A stretch of DNA of 64,000 nt from Sphingomonas quercus (GCF_018863195.1 NZ_JAHKRT010000001.1:124001-188000), one strand, 5' to 3'; shown: positions 25,847 to 37,300, numbered from the stretch's first letter. Notes: generated by a model from the sequence alone, not told the origin. Program-made: numbers and translations.

Positions 25847-27244
25847 CTATTTGTAGCAGACCTGACGCGCCGCCTTCACGACGCGGTCGGCATCGACCAG
25901 CGCCAGCTTCTCCAGATTGGCCGCATAGGGCAGCGGCACGTCTTCATTGGTGACGCGCAGCACCGGCGCGTCGAGATCGTCGAACCCTTCCTCCATGGCG
26001 ATGGCCATGATCTCGGACGAGATGGAACAGACGGGCCAGCCTTCCTCGACGACGACCATGCGGTTGGTCTTCGCCAGTGAACGCAGCACCGTCTCGCGAT
26101 CGAGCGGGCGCAGCGTGCGCAGGTCGATCACCTCGGCCTCGATCCCCTCGCCGGCCAGCGTTTCGGCGGCCTCCAGCGCCAGGCCGACGCCGATCGAATA
26201 GGACACGATCGTCACATCCTTGCCCTCGCGGACGATGCGCGCCTTGCCGATCGGCAGCACGAAATCGTCGATCTTGGGCACCTCGAAGCTGCGGCCGTAG
26301 AGCAGCTCGTTCTCAAGGAAAACGACCGGATCGTCGGTGCGGATCGCGGCCTTGAGCAGGCCCTTGGCGTCGGCCGCGTCATAAGGCGCGATGACGATCA
26401 GGCCGGGCACGGCGGCATACCAGGGGCCGTAATTCTGGGAATGCTGCGCGCCCACGCGGGAGGCGGCGCCGTTGGGGCCGCGGAACACCACCGGGCAGCG
26501 CATCTGGCCGCCCGACATGTAATTCGTCTTGGCGGCCGAATTGATGATGTGATCAATCGCCTGCATGGCGAAGTTGAACGTCATGAACTCGACGATCGGC
26601 TTCAGCCCGCCCATCGCGGCGCCGGTGCCGACGCCGGCAAAGCCATATTCGGTGATCGGCGTATCAATGACGCGCTTGTCGCCGAATTCGTCGAGCAGGC
26701 CCTGGGTGACCTTGTAGGCGCCCTGATACTGGGCAACCTCCTCGCCCATCACGAAGACGCGGCCGTCGGCACGCATCTCCTCGGCCATGGCATCGCGCAG
26801 CGCCTCGCGGACGGTCGTCTTGACCATCTCGGTGCCGGCCGGGATCGCCGGATCGGCGGTGACGGCGGCCTTGTCGCTGGCGAGCTTGCTGGTCCCGGAC
26901 TCCGCCTTCTTCGGCGCGGCGGCCTCGGCAGCAGGGGCGGCGGCGGGCGGCGCGGACTCAGCAGCCTTGGCGGCCTCGGCAGGCGCGGTGGCGGTGTCCT
27001 CGCCCTCGCCGGCGATGGTGGCGATGACGGTGCCGACCTTCACCCCGTCCGTACCTTCGGCGACGAGGATCCTGGTGATCGTGCCCTCATCGACGGCCTC
27101 GAACTCCATGGTCGCCTTGTCGGTCTCGATCTCGGCGAGGATGTCGCCGGATTTGACGGTGTCGCCTTCCTTCACCAGCCACTTGGCGAGCGTGCCTTCC
27201 TCCATCGTCGGGGAAAGCGCGGGCATCTTCAATTCGATCGACAT
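25847..27244 (-). CDS. pdhB: Pyruvate dehydrogenase E1 component subunit beta with lipoyl domain
   Basis: 465 residues. An N-terminal lipoyl domain (1-80) has the lipoylation site ETDKATME (Lys about 43), then an Ala/Pro linker (about 85-130) and the E1-beta transketolase domain with [18 protein letters not shown] and the VGAQHSQ segment. The lipoyl domain on E1-beta is an alphaproteobacterial arrangement. With PdhA it decarboxylates pyruvate and passes acetyl to E2, which is not in the window. The ATG lies one base from the pdhA stop. Confidence 0.96.
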   Translation of the reverse strand: MSIELKMPALSPTMEEGTLAKWLVKEGDTVKSGDILAEIETDKATMEFEAVDEGTITRILVAEGTDGVKVGTVIATIAGEGEDTATAPAEAAKAAESAPPAAAPAAEAAAPKKAESGTSKLASDKAAVTADPAIPAGTEMVKTTVREALRDAMAEEMRADGRVFVMGEEVAQYQGAYKVTQGLLDEFGDKRVIDTPITEYGFAGVGTGAAMGGLKPIVEFMTFNFAMQAIDHIINSAAKTNYMSGGQMRCPVVFRGPNGAASRVGAQHSQNYGPWYAAVPGLIVIAPYDAADAKGLLKAAIRTDDPVVFLENELLYGRSFEVPKIDDFVLPIGKARIVREGKDVTIVSYSIGVGLALEAAETLAGEGIEAEVIDLRTLRPLDRETVLRSLAKTNRMVVVEEGWPVCSISSEIMAIAMEEGFDDLDAPVLRVTNEDVPLPYAANLEKLALVDADRVVKAARQVCYK

Positions 27245-27245
27245 C

Positions 27246-28358
27246 TCAATACTGCCCCACCAGCACATCGGTATACAGCTCGCCACCCTCAGGCTCCGGC
27301 GACTGCTCGGCGAAGTCGGCCGCCTCGGCCACCCGCGCCCGGATTTCCTTCTCGATCTCCTTCAGCGCATCCTCGGTGACGCCCATCGCCTCGAGCTCCT
27401 TCTTGGCATGCTCGATGGGATCGGAATTATCGCGGACGGACTGCACCTCCTCGCGCGTGCGATATTTCGCCGGGTCGGACATAGAGTGGCCGCGATAACG
27501 GTAGGTCTTGAGCTCGAGCACGATCGGACCCTTGCCGGCGCGCACCCAGGCCAGCGCCTCCTCGGCGGCGCCGCGCACGGCCAGCACGTCCATGCCGTCC
27601 ACCTGTATACCGGGAACGCGGAAACTCTCGCCACGGCGATAGAGCTGGTCCTCGGCGGACGAGCGGGCGACGCTGGTGCCCATCGCATATTGGTTGTTCT
27701 CGATCACGTAGATGATCGGCAGCTTCCACAGCTCGGCCATGTTCAGGCTCTCGTACACCTGGCCCTGATTCGCGGCGCCATCGCCGAAATAGGCCATGCA
27801 CACGCCGCCATCGCCTTCGTATTTGTGCTTGAAGGCGAGGCCGGTGCCGAGGCTGACCTGGGCGCCGACGATGCCGTGGCCGCCGTAGAATTTATGCTCG
27901 ACGCTGAACATGTGCATCGAGCCGCCCTTGCCCTTCGAGATGCCGGCCTGGCGCCCCGTGAGTTCGGCCATGATCACCTTCGGATCAATGCCATAGGCGA
28001 GCATGTGACCATGATCGCGATAGCCGGTGATCACCGAATCCTTGCCGGCTTCCAGCGCGGACTGCAGGCCGACGGCGACCGCCTCCTGACCGATATACAG
28101 ATGGCAGAAGCCGCCGATCAGGCCGAGCCCGTAGAGCTGCCCTGCGCGCTCCTCGAAGCGGCGGATGAGCAGCATCTGCTGGTAGAAGCCGAGCAGCTCC
28201 TCCTTCGACGCCTCGTAGCGCTCCGGCTGGGCAGGGCGTTCGCGGTTGGGAATGGCCGGTTCGGCAGCAGCGGCGGCAGCGGCGGCGGGCGCATTGCTGC
28301 GGGCGGGGGATTTTCTAGCTGCCGGCTGGCGGCTGGTGGGTCGGGTTGCTCGGGCCAA
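27246..28358 (-). CDS. pdhA: Pyruvate dehydrogenase E1 component subunit alpha
   Basis: 370 residues. TPP-binding motif [17 protein letters not shown] with its terminal [10 protein letters not shown] is complete; [19 protein letters not shown] and the phosphorylation-loop-like [11 protein letters not shown] are present. The first 35 residues form an Ala/Arg-rich extension. The start is TTG, with GAGGAAGG nine bases upstream; no ATG lies at a sensible position. Operon order eno, ftsB, pdhA, pdhB on the minus strand is common in alphaproteobacteria. Confidence 0.96.
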   Translation of the reverse strand: MARATRPTSRQPAARKSPARSNAPAAAAAAAAEPAIPNRERPAQPERYEASKEELLGFYQQMLLIRRFEERAGQLYGLGLIGGFCHLYIGQEAVAVGLQSALEAGKDSVITGYRDHGHMLAYGIDPKVIMAELTGRQAGISKGKGGSMHMFSVEHKFYGGHGIVGAQVSLGTGLAFKHKYEGDGGVCMAYFGDGAANQGQVYESLNMAELWKLPIIYVIENNQYAMGTSVARSSAEDQLYRRGESFRVPGIQVDGMDVLAVRGAAEEALAWVRAGKGPIVLELKTYRYRGHSMSDPAKYRTREEVQSVRDNSDPIEHAKKELEAMGVTEDALKEIEKEIRARVAEAADFAEQSPEPEGGELYTDVLVGQY

Positions 28359-28451
28359 GCGGATCGCCTTCCTCGGGTGGGTTGCACGTCGTGCATTCCC
28401 TATAGGCGGGGAAAAGCGGCCTCGGCAACGGGCCGGAGAGCGCGAAATGCT

Positions 28452-28766
28452 TTACTTGATGTCCAGGATCACTTCGTCCGGACGCGCCAGGCCGAGATCC
28501 TTGCGCACCAGCTCGTCCGCCATATCCGGATCGGCACGCCGCGGATCCAGCAATGCGACGCGATGAGCGAGCTGGGCGCGCTGCGCCTCGAGCTGTTTCA
28601 GCTCCACGGCGCGGCGGCCCAGTTGCTGACGATAATCGCCGAGTGCGAACAATCCGTTCGCGCCCAGCAGAGCATAGCCGGCGAAATTGCCGATGATGAG
28701 CAGCGCCAGCGCCGGCCACAGCGCCGCCATGATCAACGAACGTGGAGACTGACGAGTGCGGCTCAT
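28452..28766 (-). CDS. ftsB: FtsB/DivIC-family septum formation protein
   Basis: 104 residues: a transmembrane helix (about 13-33), then a coiled-coil (about 40-75; QQLGRRAVELKQLEAQRAQL) and a short C-terminal region with ADELVRKDLGLARPDEVIL, the FtsB signature. It bridges FtsL and FtsQ in the divisome. Located between eno and pdhA, its standard alphaproteobacterial place. Confidence 0.9.
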   Translation of the reverse strand: MSRTRQSPRSLIMAALWPALALLIIGNFAGYALLGANGLFALGDYRQQLGRRAVELKQLEAQRAQLAHRVALLDPRRADPDMADELVRKDLGLARPDEVILDIK

Positions 28767-28826
28767 CCGCGAATCAAACCAGAATCCTCTCGGCGACTCA
28801 AGGTAATAGTGATTCGCTTCGGCGCT

Positions 28827-30149
<1,323 letters not shown>

Positions 30150-30201
30150 CTATCGAGCGATGGCGCGCGAGGCAATTCGCGCGCGGCGCCGGGCGTCTCA
30201 A

Positions 30202-30227
30202 GGAACTTGAGGCAAGCTCCGCGCGTC
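30202..30227 (+). promoter_or_regulatory. Putative EcfG (general stress response) promoter
   Basis: GGAAC at 30202-30206, a 17-base spacer, then CGTC at 30224-30227, one base from the alphaproteobacterial EcfG consensus GGAAC-N16/17-CGTT. Transcription would begin about 30 bases before the ATG at 30264, which has GGAG at the right distance. The -35 element overlaps a 15-bp palindrome, CTCAAG N3 CTTGAG (30197-30211). Assignment is by motif only. Confidence 0.55.
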
Positions 30228-30263
30228 CTTCGTGCGAGGCTGAAACCACCGGAGACCGCGATC

Positions 30264-30833
30264 ATGCCGAACCGCAACAACGAGCTTCCCGAGGGCACCG
30301 ACAGCATCATCGCCGGCGCGTCTGCCACCGATGATGATTTCACCCCGGCCATACCGATGACCGGCCGCGACGAAGGCGAAGGCGAGTCCGCCGGCCTGCG
30401 CGACCGGCTCTCGTCCGCCACCGCATCCTTGCGTGAGCAAGCCACCGAGCGCACCGCCGACCTGCGCGGTCAGGCGGGCGACAGGGCGCGCGCCTTTGCC
30501 GAGCAGGGCAAGGAGCGTGCCACCACCGCGCTCGAGGGCGTATCCCGCATGATCGGCGAGGCCGCCGGCCAGGTCGACGAGAAGGTCGGCCGGGAATATG
30601 GCGATTATGCCCGCCGCGCGCAGGCGGCGATCGAGGGCCTCGCCACGACGCTGCGCGACAAGGACGTGGACGCCCTGTTCGACGACGCCCGCGACCTCGT
30701 CAAGAAGAGCCCGGCGATCGCGATCGGCGCCGCCGCCGTGGTCGGGTTCGCGCTCGTCCGGCTGATCAAGTCGGGCACCGGCCAGGACGAGACCGCAACG
30801 GCCGACACCGAGACCGACCGCAGGAAAGGCTGA
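30264..30833 (+). CDS. DUF883/YqjD-like membrane-anchored protein
   Basis: 189 residues. An acidic N-terminus is followed by a long amphipathic helical stretch (about 45-150) rich in Ala, Arg, Glu and Gln, with RERATERTADLRGQAGDRARA-like heptads (written here only as type), then a single C-terminal hydrophobic helix (KSPAIAIGAAAVVGFALVRL) and a polar tail. That is the layout of YqjD/ElaB proteins, which tether to the inner membrane and bind ribosomes in stationary phase in E. coli. First gene of a four-gene cluster behind a putative EcfG promoter. Confidence 0.75.
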   Translation: MPNRNNELPEGTDSIIAGASATDDDFTPAIPMTGRDEGEGESAGLRDRLSSATASLREQATERTADLRGQAGDRARAFAEQGKERATTALEGVSRMIGEAAGQVDEKVGREYGDYARRAQAAIEGLATTLRDKDVDALFDDARDLVKKSPAIAIGAAAVVGFALVRLIKSGTGQDETATADTETDRRKG

Positions 30834-30837
30834 TCCC

Positions 30838-31203
30838 TTGGACGAAAGGGGGAAGGATGATTTGCGGCCGTCCCTCGGCGATCTGGCCCACCAGCTCGTC
30901 GAGGACGGCCGCACCGCGGTCGAGGCGGAGATCAATGTCTGGAAGGCGATCGCGGCGTGGCGGCTGAGCGGGCTCAAGCTCGGGTTGCCGCTGCTGCTCG
31001 TCGCGCTGTTCGTCCTGCAGGCGCTGGTGACGGCCCTGTTCATCGGTGTGGTCATCGCGCTCGCGCCGCTGGTCGGCGCGGGGCTTGCGGTGCTGATCAT
31101 GGGCATCGCCGGGCTGGTGCTGATCGGCCTGCTCGTCTGGATCGGCACGCGCCAGCTGCGCACCCTCTTCGCCCCCCTGCCGCCTGAGGATCCCGCCGCA
31201 TGA
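30838..31203 (+). CDS. Holin-X/YqjE-like phage-holin family membrane protein
   Basis: 121 residues starting at TTG, four bases after the preceding stop, with AGGAAAGG at suitable distance. Two hydrophobic helices (about 48-72 and 78-102), flanked by a polar N-terminus with the DLAHQLVEDGRTAVEAEI amphipathic segment, match putative holin-superfamily III/YqjE proteins. No phage genes surround it, so a lytic role is unlikely. Overlaps the next gene by 4 bp. Confidence 0.78.
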   Translation: MDERGKDDLRPSLGDLAHQLVEDGRTAVEAEINVWKAIAAWRLSGLKLGLPLLLVALFVLQALVTALFIGVVIALAPLVGAGLAVLIMGIAGLVLIGLLVWIGTRQLRTLFAPLPPEDPAA

Positions 31204-31532
31204 GCGACGGCCTCACCCGCATCTCCCAGGCGCGAGAGACGGCACGGCGCGCCCGGCTGCGTTTGAAGGACGACGTCGAGCTGCTGCGCCAGCGTGCCCA
31301 GCCCGCGAAGCTGGCCGGGGATGCCGCGCGCGAGATGGCCGAGCATGTCTGGCTGCGCCCGGCCGCGGTCGTGGCCAGCGCGGCGGCGGTCGGCCTTTCG
31401 GTGGCGGTGCCGGGGCTGCGCCGGTGGGGCTTCGCGCTGGGCCGGGTCGCCTGGCGCAACCGCTCGCCGCTCGGACGGTTTATAATCGCGACACTGCCGG
31501 CCTTGCGCCGCATGGACAGGAAGGACCGCTAG
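31200..31532 (+). CDS. Hypothetical basic membrane-associated protein
   Basis: 110 residues, start overlapping the holin-like gene (ATGA). An Arg-rich N-terminal half (RISQARETARRARLRLKDD) precedes one hydrophobic segment (about 52-70) and a basic C-terminus. The position third after yqjD- and yqjE-like genes recalls E. coli yqjK, but I see no clear sequence match. Function unknown. Confidence 0.65.
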   Translation: MSDGLTRISQARETARRARLRLKDDVELLRQRAQPAKLAGDAAREMAEHVWLRPAAVVASAAAVGLSVAVPGLRRWGFALGRVAWRNRSPLGRFIIATLPALRRMDRKDR

Positions 31533-31533
31533 C

Positions 31534-32061
31534 ATGACGACGAGGATTGACGCTTCCGGAAACGCCGTCGATTCGCAGGACACCGAAGCGCCCGGCCGGA
31601 TCGAGGCCGCGCGCAACGCCACCGGCGATGCCTATTCCACCGCCCGCGACAAGGTCGGCAGCGCGCTCGAAGGTGCGCGCGAACGGCTCGGCGACGTCTA
31701 TGGCGATGCCCGCGACCGCTCGGCCGACCTCGCCCGCAAGACCGGGGACAGCATTCAGGAGCATCCTGTTGCCGCGCTCGTCGGCGGCCTCGCCCTGGGC
31801 GCGCTCGTCGCCGCGGTGCTGCCGCGCACGGAGCGCGAGGTCGCGGCCCTCGGGGCGATCGGTGGCCGGCTCAATGACGCCGCGCGCAGCGCCGCCGATG
31901 CCGCCAAACAGGCCGGACGCGACAAGCTCGATGAGCTCGGCCTGACGCCGGATCGCGCCCAGGACGCGGTGAGCAAGCTCTTTGCCGACGTCGCCAAGGC
32001 GGCCACCCATGCCGGCACCGCCGCCGCTACCGCGGTGCGCACCGGCAAGGACGCCGGCTGA
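31534..32061 (+). CDS. Amphipathic helical protein with one membrane helix, DUF883-like
   Basis: 175 residues. An N-terminal helical segment with repeated ARD/GDA units (30-70) leads to EHPVAALVGGLALGALVAAVL, a hydrophobic helix with the glycine pattern of YqjD-type anchors, then a further amphipathic helix rich in Ala and Lys. It starts one base after the preceding stop and appears to be the fourth cistron of the cluster. It looks like a second member of the family of the first gene, permuted in that its helix is central. Confidence 0.65.
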   Translation: MTTRIDASGNAVDSQDTEAPGRIEAARNATGDAYSTARDKVGSALEGARERLGDVYGDARDRSADLARKTGDSIQEHPVAALVGGLALGALVAAVLPRTEREVAALGAIGGRLNDAARSAADAAKQAGRDKLDELGLTPDRAQDAVSKLFADVAKAATHAGTAAATAVRTGKDAG

Positions 32062-32152
32062 CGCTCAGCCGCGGTTCAGTCCGCCGGCCCTAGACGATAC
32101 CCGGTCGGCCGCCTTCTTGCCGAGGGCGGCCCCCTTTTCAGTGAGACCGTAA

Positions 32153-32755
32153 ATGCATTCCTTCCGTTCCCTGCTTGGTGCAGCCCTTCTCTCGGCCTCC
32201 GGCCTCGTTCTGCCGGCCTTCGTCGCGCCGGCGGCGGCAGCGGCGGTCGACACGGCTGAGCCGGGCAAGTTCATCGAGACGCTGACCGACGAAGGTTTTC
32301 GCGTGCTCCGCAGCAACAGCCGCGATGCCGCGCGCGGCCAGTTCCGCACGCTGCTCTCGCAATATTTCGCGATCGACCAGATCGGGGACCGGCTGCTCGG
32401 CAAATGGCGCGCCCAGATCACCCCGGCCCAGTACAGCGCCTACAAGGCGGCATTTCCGGGCTTCCTGATCGGCACCTATTCCGACCGGCTATACGAATAT
32501 GGCAAGTCGGATGTGAAAGTGGTCCGTGTCGTGCCGCGCGGCAACAGCGCAGTGGTAATGAGCCAGGTCATCCAGCCCGGTGCCGCGCCGATCACGGCGC
32601 TGTGGACGGTGGACCGCATGGGCAGCGGTTATCAGGTCAGCAACCTGACGGTGGCCGGCATCAACCTCGCCGTCACCCAGGCGGCGGATTTCGACAGCTA
32701 TATCCAGCGCAACGGGATCGACAAGCTGATCGCCTTCATGAAGTCGCGCGGCTGA
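32153..32755 (+). CDS. MlaC/Ttg2D-family phospholipid-binding periplasmic protein
   Basis: 200 residues with a signal peptide (about 1-27). The fold is recognisable from FIETLTDEGFRVL, FRTLLSQYFAIDQIGDRLLGKWR and the C-terminal SYIQRNGIDKLIAFMK. MlaC carries phospholipids between outer- and inner-membrane Mla complexes; the related HpnM is linked to hopanoid transport. No mlaABDEF or hpn genes are near, so the pathway cannot be fixed. Confidence 0.88.
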   Translation: MHSFRSLLGAALLSASGLVLPAFVAPAAAAAVDTAEPGKFIETLTDEGFRVLRSNSRDAARGQFRTLLSQYFAIDQIGDRLLGKWRAQITPAQYSAYKAAFPGFLIGTYSDRLYEYGKSDVKVVRVVPRGNSAVVMSQVIQPGAAPITALWTVDRMGSGYQVSNLTVAGINLAVTQAADFDSYIQRNGIDKLIAFMKSRG

Positions 32756-32776
32756 CGGAACGCGGCGCGGGGAGAG

Positions 32777-32805
32777 GCTTCCCGCGTCGGTCCGCTGCCT
32801 ATAAT
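32777..32805 (+). promoter_or_regulatory. Putative promoter of the DUF4170 gene
   Basis: A perfect TATAAT at 32800-32805, 52 bases before the ATG at 32857. The -35 region 17-18 bases upstream (GGCTTC) is a poor match to TTGACA. Confidence 0.4.
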
Positions 32806-32856
32806 GACAGTGTCAGGCCATCTCCGGCTGACCTTTCAAGCGCAGGATTGCCATTC

Positions 32857-33081
32857 ATGAGCAAGCTCCATCTCGTCTTTGGCGGCCGGGTGAAAGACCC
32901 GCAGACGCTCGATTTCGACACGAACACCGTCGAGGTCGTCGGCATCTTCCCGGATTATGCGAGCGCCGAGAATGCGTGGCGCGCGGCTGCCCAGCGCACC
33001 GTCGACGATGCCGAGATGAAATATGTGGTGGTCCACCTCCACCGCATGCTCGAGCCGCCGCTGGATCTGCCGTCGGCGTAG
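32857..33081 (+). CDS. DUF4170 family protein
   Basis: 74 residues, cytoplasmic. Segments LHLVFGGRVKDP, VEVVGIFPDYASAENAWRAA and the C-terminal MKYVVVHLHRMLEP are characteristic of this small alphaproteobacterial family of unknown function. Monocistronic, convergent with the rhomboid gene. Confidence 0.85.
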   Translation: MSKLHLVFGGRVKDPQTLDFDTNTVEVVGIFPDYASAENAWRAAAQRTVDDAEMKYVVVHLHRMLEPPLDLPSA

Positions 33082-33094
33082 CAGAAAAGGCGGC

Positions 33095-33727
33095 TCACGC
33101 CCCCCGGTAGCGCCAGAGCAGCAGCGGGCGGGCCAGCGCGAGGCCGGCGAGGAAGCCGCCGATATGGGCGGCGATGGCGATACCACCGGGCGCGCCGCCG
33201 ATATTGGCGATGCCGAACAGCAGCTGAAGGCCGATCCACGCCGCCGCCAGCCACAGGACGTGGAGCAGCTTGCCGGGGATTGGCCCGAAATCCTGCACCT
33301 TGCGCTGGCCGAACAGCAGCGAATAAGCGCCGACGATCGCCGACACGGCGCCGCTCGCGCCGACCATCGGCTCGGTCGATGCAGGATCGACCGCCCATTG
33401 CGCCAGCGCCGCGCCATAGGCGCCGACGCCGTACAGGACGAGCAGCCCCCGCGAGCCCAGCGGCGCCTCCACATAGCGGCCGCAAAAGCCCAGCATCATC
33501 ATGTTGAAGGCGATGTGCAGCAGATTGGCGTGGACCAACGTCGCCGTCAGCGGGGTGAGCAGCGCCGGCACCGCATAGGGCAGCCACTCGATCGCCCCGA
33601 AGCGCGCCGGCACGAAGCCCGCATACAGCGCGGCATGATCGATCAGGCGCGACACGGACGCGACGAGATACGCCGCCGCGGTGACGGCGACCAGCCACAC
33701 CGTGGCGCGCGGCGGCGGCATCCTCAT
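33095..33727 (-). CDS. Rhomboid family intramembrane serine protease
   Basis: 210 residues with six hydrophobic segments. The catalytic Ser is in VGASGAVSAIVGA (GxSG), the catalytic His in AHIGGFLAGLAL, and the HANLLHIAFNMMMLGFCG segment supplies the family HxxxN motif. Substrate unknown. It lies downstream of greA on the same strand with a gap of 34 bp, possibly cotranscribed. Confidence 0.92.
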   Translation of the reverse strand: MRMPPPRATVWLVAVTAAAYLVASVSRLIDHAALYAGFVPARFGAIEWLPYAVPALLTPLTATLVHANLLHIAFNMMMLGFCGRYVEAPLGSRGLLVLYGVGAYGAALAQWAVDPASTEPMVGASGAVSAIVGAYSLLFGQRKVQDFGPIPGKLLHVLWLAAAWIGLQLLFGIANIGGAPGGIAIAAHIGGFLAGLALARPLLLWRYRGA

Positions 33728-33761
33728 CGCGTCACATCCCTGCGGTGGGGAAGAGCGGGCG

Positions 33762-34241
33762 TCAGATGAACTCGATCTTGGCGATCGAATAGTAACGGTC
33801 GCCCGACGGCACCGTCACTTCGACATCGTCGTCAACCTTGCGGCCGATCAGGCCGCGGCCGAGCGGCGAATTATAGGAGATGCGGCCCTTCTTGGCGTCC
33901 GCCTCGGTCTGACCGACGATCTGGTAGACGACTTCCTTGTCGTCCTCGTCGAGCAGGGTGACGGTCGCGCCGAACACCACCTTGTCGCCGGACAGGTCGC
34001 GCGGGTCGATGATCGTCGCGCGGCTCAGCTTGTCCTCGATGTCGGCGATGGTCGCCTCGATCTGGCCCTGCCGTTCCTTGGCGGCGTGATATTCCGCATT
34101 CTCGGAAAGGTCACCATGGGCGCGCGCTTCCTCGATCGCATCAATCACCTCCGGGCGTTCGATGGTCTTGAGGCGGTGCAGCTCCTCCGTCAGCATCCGA
34201 TGGCCCTCGGCCAACATCGGCATCTTCTCGACGGTCGCCAT
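33762..34241 (-). CDS. greA: Transcription elongation factor GreA
   Basis: 159 residues. N-terminal coiled-coil (about 10-75) with the tip acids in [17 protein letters not shown], which stimulate RNA polymerase transcript cleavage, and a C-terminal FKBP-like domain ([24 protein letters not shown]). Start taken at ATG 34241; an in-frame TTG two codons upstream has the better-placed AAAGG, so the true start may be there. Confidence 0.96.
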   Translation of the reverse strand: MATVEKMPMLAEGHRMLTEELHRLKTIERPEVIDAIEEARAHGDLSENAEYHAAKERQGQIEATIADIEDKLSRATIIDPRDLSGDKVVFGATVTLLDEDDKEVVYQIVGQTEADAKKGRISYNSPLGRGLIGRKVDDDVEVTVPSGDRYYSIAKIEFI

Positions 34242-34260
34242 CTCCAAACAACCTTTCGTT

Positions 34261-34303
34261 AAAAAACAGGACGCGGACGGCCGGTGTCGCGGCCGCCCCG
34301 TCC
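34261..34303 (-). terminator. Rho-independent terminator after carB
   Basis: On the minus strand a GC-rich imperfect stem (CGGCCG repeated around a short loop, closed by GGAC/GTCC) is followed by a run of six T (34266-34261). It separates carB from greA, so greA probably has its own promoter in or after this stretch. Confidence 0.65.
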
Positions 34304-34322
34304 ATTCAGCGCATGTTGGGGG

Positions 34323-37300
34323 TCAATTACGCGGGGAGCGATAATATTCCTGCAGCGCACGCACTTCAAGGGGCCTGCGCCGCATTGCGGCGATGGCCCG
34401 TGCCGTAGCGACGCTCGCCGCCGCGGTCGTGAAGTAGGGAATGCGCTGGCCGAGCGCCGAAATGCGGATCGCGCGGCTGTCCTGCAACGACTGCCAACCC
34501 TCCGTCGTATTGAAGATGATCGCCACCTCGCCGTCCTTGATGCGGTCGACGATATGGGGCCGGCCCTGGGCGACCTTGTTGACGCGCTCGACACGCACCC
34601 CCTCGGCCTCGAGATATTCCGCGGTGCCGCCGGTGGCGAGGATGGTGAAGCCGAGGCTCTCCATCTCGCGCGCGGCGGGCAGGATCACCGGCTTGTCGCT
34701 GTCCTTGACGGAAATGAACACGGTGCCGCCATCGGGCAGTATGGTGCTCGCACCGAGCTGGGCCTTGGCGAAGGCAGTCGCGAAATCCGTATCGATTCCC
34801 ATCACTTCGCCGGTCGATTTCATTTCCGGTGACAACACTGGATCGACGCCCGGGAAGCGCGCCCAGGGGAACACCGCCTCCTTCACCGCGACATGATCGA
34901 CGCTGCGGTCGATCGCCGGAAGTGTGGCCAGCATCTCGCCGGCCATCACCCGCGCCGCGATCTTGGCGACCGGCTGGCCGATCGCCTTGGCGACGAACGG
35001 CACGGTGCGGCTGGCGCGCGGATTGACCTCGATCAGATAGACTTTGCCGTCCTTGACCGCATACTGGATGTTCATCAGCCCGCGAACCTTCAGCGCATCG
35101 GCGAGCGCGCGCGTCTGCCGCTCGATCTCGGCGATGATCTCGTCGGACAGGCTGTAGGGCGGCAGCGAGCAGGCGCTGTCCCCCGAGTGCACGCCGGCCT
35201 CCTCGATATGCTGCATGACGCCGGCGACGATGGTGTCCTTGCCGTCACAGATCGCGTCCACATCCACCTCGATTGCGTCGCGCAGATACTGGTCGATCAA
35301 AACCGGTGAGTCGCCAGACACTTGCACGGCGGTCTGGATATAATGTTCGAGCTGCGCCGGCCCGTCGACCACCTCCATCGCGCGGCCACCCAGCACGTAG
35401 GACGGCCGCATCAGCACCGGATAGCCGACCCGCTCGGCGACGCGCAGCGCCTCCTCGCGGCTGCGCGCGATGCCGTTGCGCGGCTGGAGCAGGCCAAGGC
35501 GGGTAACGAGATCCGCGAAGCGTTCGCGATCCTCGGCGAGGTCGATCGCGTCGGGGCTGGTGCCGAGGATCGGGATGCCGGCCGACTCAAGCTCCTGGGC
35601 GAGCTTCAGCGGCGTCTGCCCGCCGAACTGCACGATCACCCCGACCAGAGTCCCGTTCTGCTGCTCGACATGCAGGATTTCGAGCACGTCCTCGACCGTC
35701 AGCGGCTCGAAATAAAGACGATCGGAGGTGTCATAATCGGTGCTCACCGTTTCCGGGTTGCAGTTGACCATGATCGTCTCATAGCCCGCGTCCGCCAGCG
35801 CGAAGCAGGCGTGACAGCAGCAATAGTCGAACTCGATGCCCTGCCCGATCCGGTTCGGGCCGCCGCCGAGGATGACGATCTTCTTCCGATCGCTCGGCTG
35901 GGATTCGTTTTCAGGCTCGCCGAACACCGGCGCCTCATAGGTCGAGTACATGTATGGCGTCTTCGCCTCGAACTCGGCCGCGCAGGTGTCGATACGTTTA
36001 AACACCGGACGCACGCCGAGACGATGGCGGAGCGCGCGCACCTCCTTCTCGGTGACGCCGCCGGTCAGCGCTTTCACAGTGTCATGGACGATGCCGGACC
36101 CGCGCGCCTGGGCGCGGTCCATGCCGGCGAGGTTGGCGGATTGCAGCGCCAGCCAGGCGAGGCGCCTGTCGGAAAAGCCCATCGCCTTCAGCTTGCGCAG
36201 GCCGGCGGCGTCGTTCGGCAACCCGTCGCGGCAGACCCGCTCTTCGGCCTGCACGATCTCGCGCAGCCGCTCCAGGAACCACGGATCATAGCCGGCGAGC
36301 CGGTGGATCTCGTCGACCGTGAAGCCTTCGCGCAAAGCCTGGGCGGCGACGAGCAGCCGGTCGGGCGTCGCCTTGGACAGCGCCGCCTCGATCTCGGTAC
36401 GGCCAGCGCCGGCCAGACGATCGACGATGTTGAGGCCGGACAGGCCCGTCTCCAGGCCGCGCAGCGCCTTTTGCAGGCTTTCGTGAATGTTGCGGCCGAT
36501 CGCCATCACCTCGCCGACCGACTTCATCGCCGTGGTCAGCTGGTCGTCGGCGCCCTTGAACTTCTCGAAGGCGAAGCGCGGCACCTTGGTGACGACATAG
36601 TCGATCGTCGGCTCGAAGCTGGCGGGCGTCGCGCCGGTGATGTCGTTGTCGATCTCGTCGAGCGTGTAGCCCACCGCCAGCTTGGCCGCGACCTTGGCGA
36701 TCGGGAAACCGGTCGCCTTGGAGGCCAGCGCCGAGGAACGCGACACGCGCGGGTTCATCTCGATGACGACCAGCCGGCCATCCTTGGGATTGACCGCGAA
36801 CTGGACGTTGGAGCCGCCCGTCTCCACGCCGATCTCGCGCAGCACCGCAATCGAGGCGTTGCGCATGATCTGATATTCCTTGTCGGTCAGCGTCAGCGCC
36901 GGCGCGACGGTGATGGAATCGCCGGTATGGACGCCCATCGGATCGACATTCTCGATCGAGCAGATGATGATGGCGTTGTCGTTGCGATCGCGCACCACCT
37001 CCATCTCATATTCCTTCCAGCCGAGGACCGATTCCTCGACCAGCACCTCGGTGGTCGGCGAAAGATCGAGGCCGTTGGTGACGATGGCGATGAAATCGGA
37101 CTTGTTGTAGGCGATGCCACCGCCCTGCCCGCCCATCGTGAAGCTCGGCCGGATGATCGACGGCAGGCCGACATGTTCGAGCGCCGCCAGCGCCTCGTCC
37201 ACGGTATGGGCGATCGCGGAGCGCGGGCTTTCCAGGCCGATCTTGTCCATCGCCTCGCGGAATTTCTGGCGATCCTCGGCCTTGTCGATCGCCTCGGCGT

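Noticed and set aside
30838-31203. Holin-like gene as evidence of a prophage
   Set aside because: No endolysin, spanin, capsid or integrase nearby; the order matches yqjD-yqjE instead.
32065-32421. Minus-strand frame ending YGLTEKGAALGKKAADRVSS beneath the mlaC start
   Set aside because: The C-terminal part looks protein-like, but most of it is antisense to mlaC and no start or ribosome binding site supports it.
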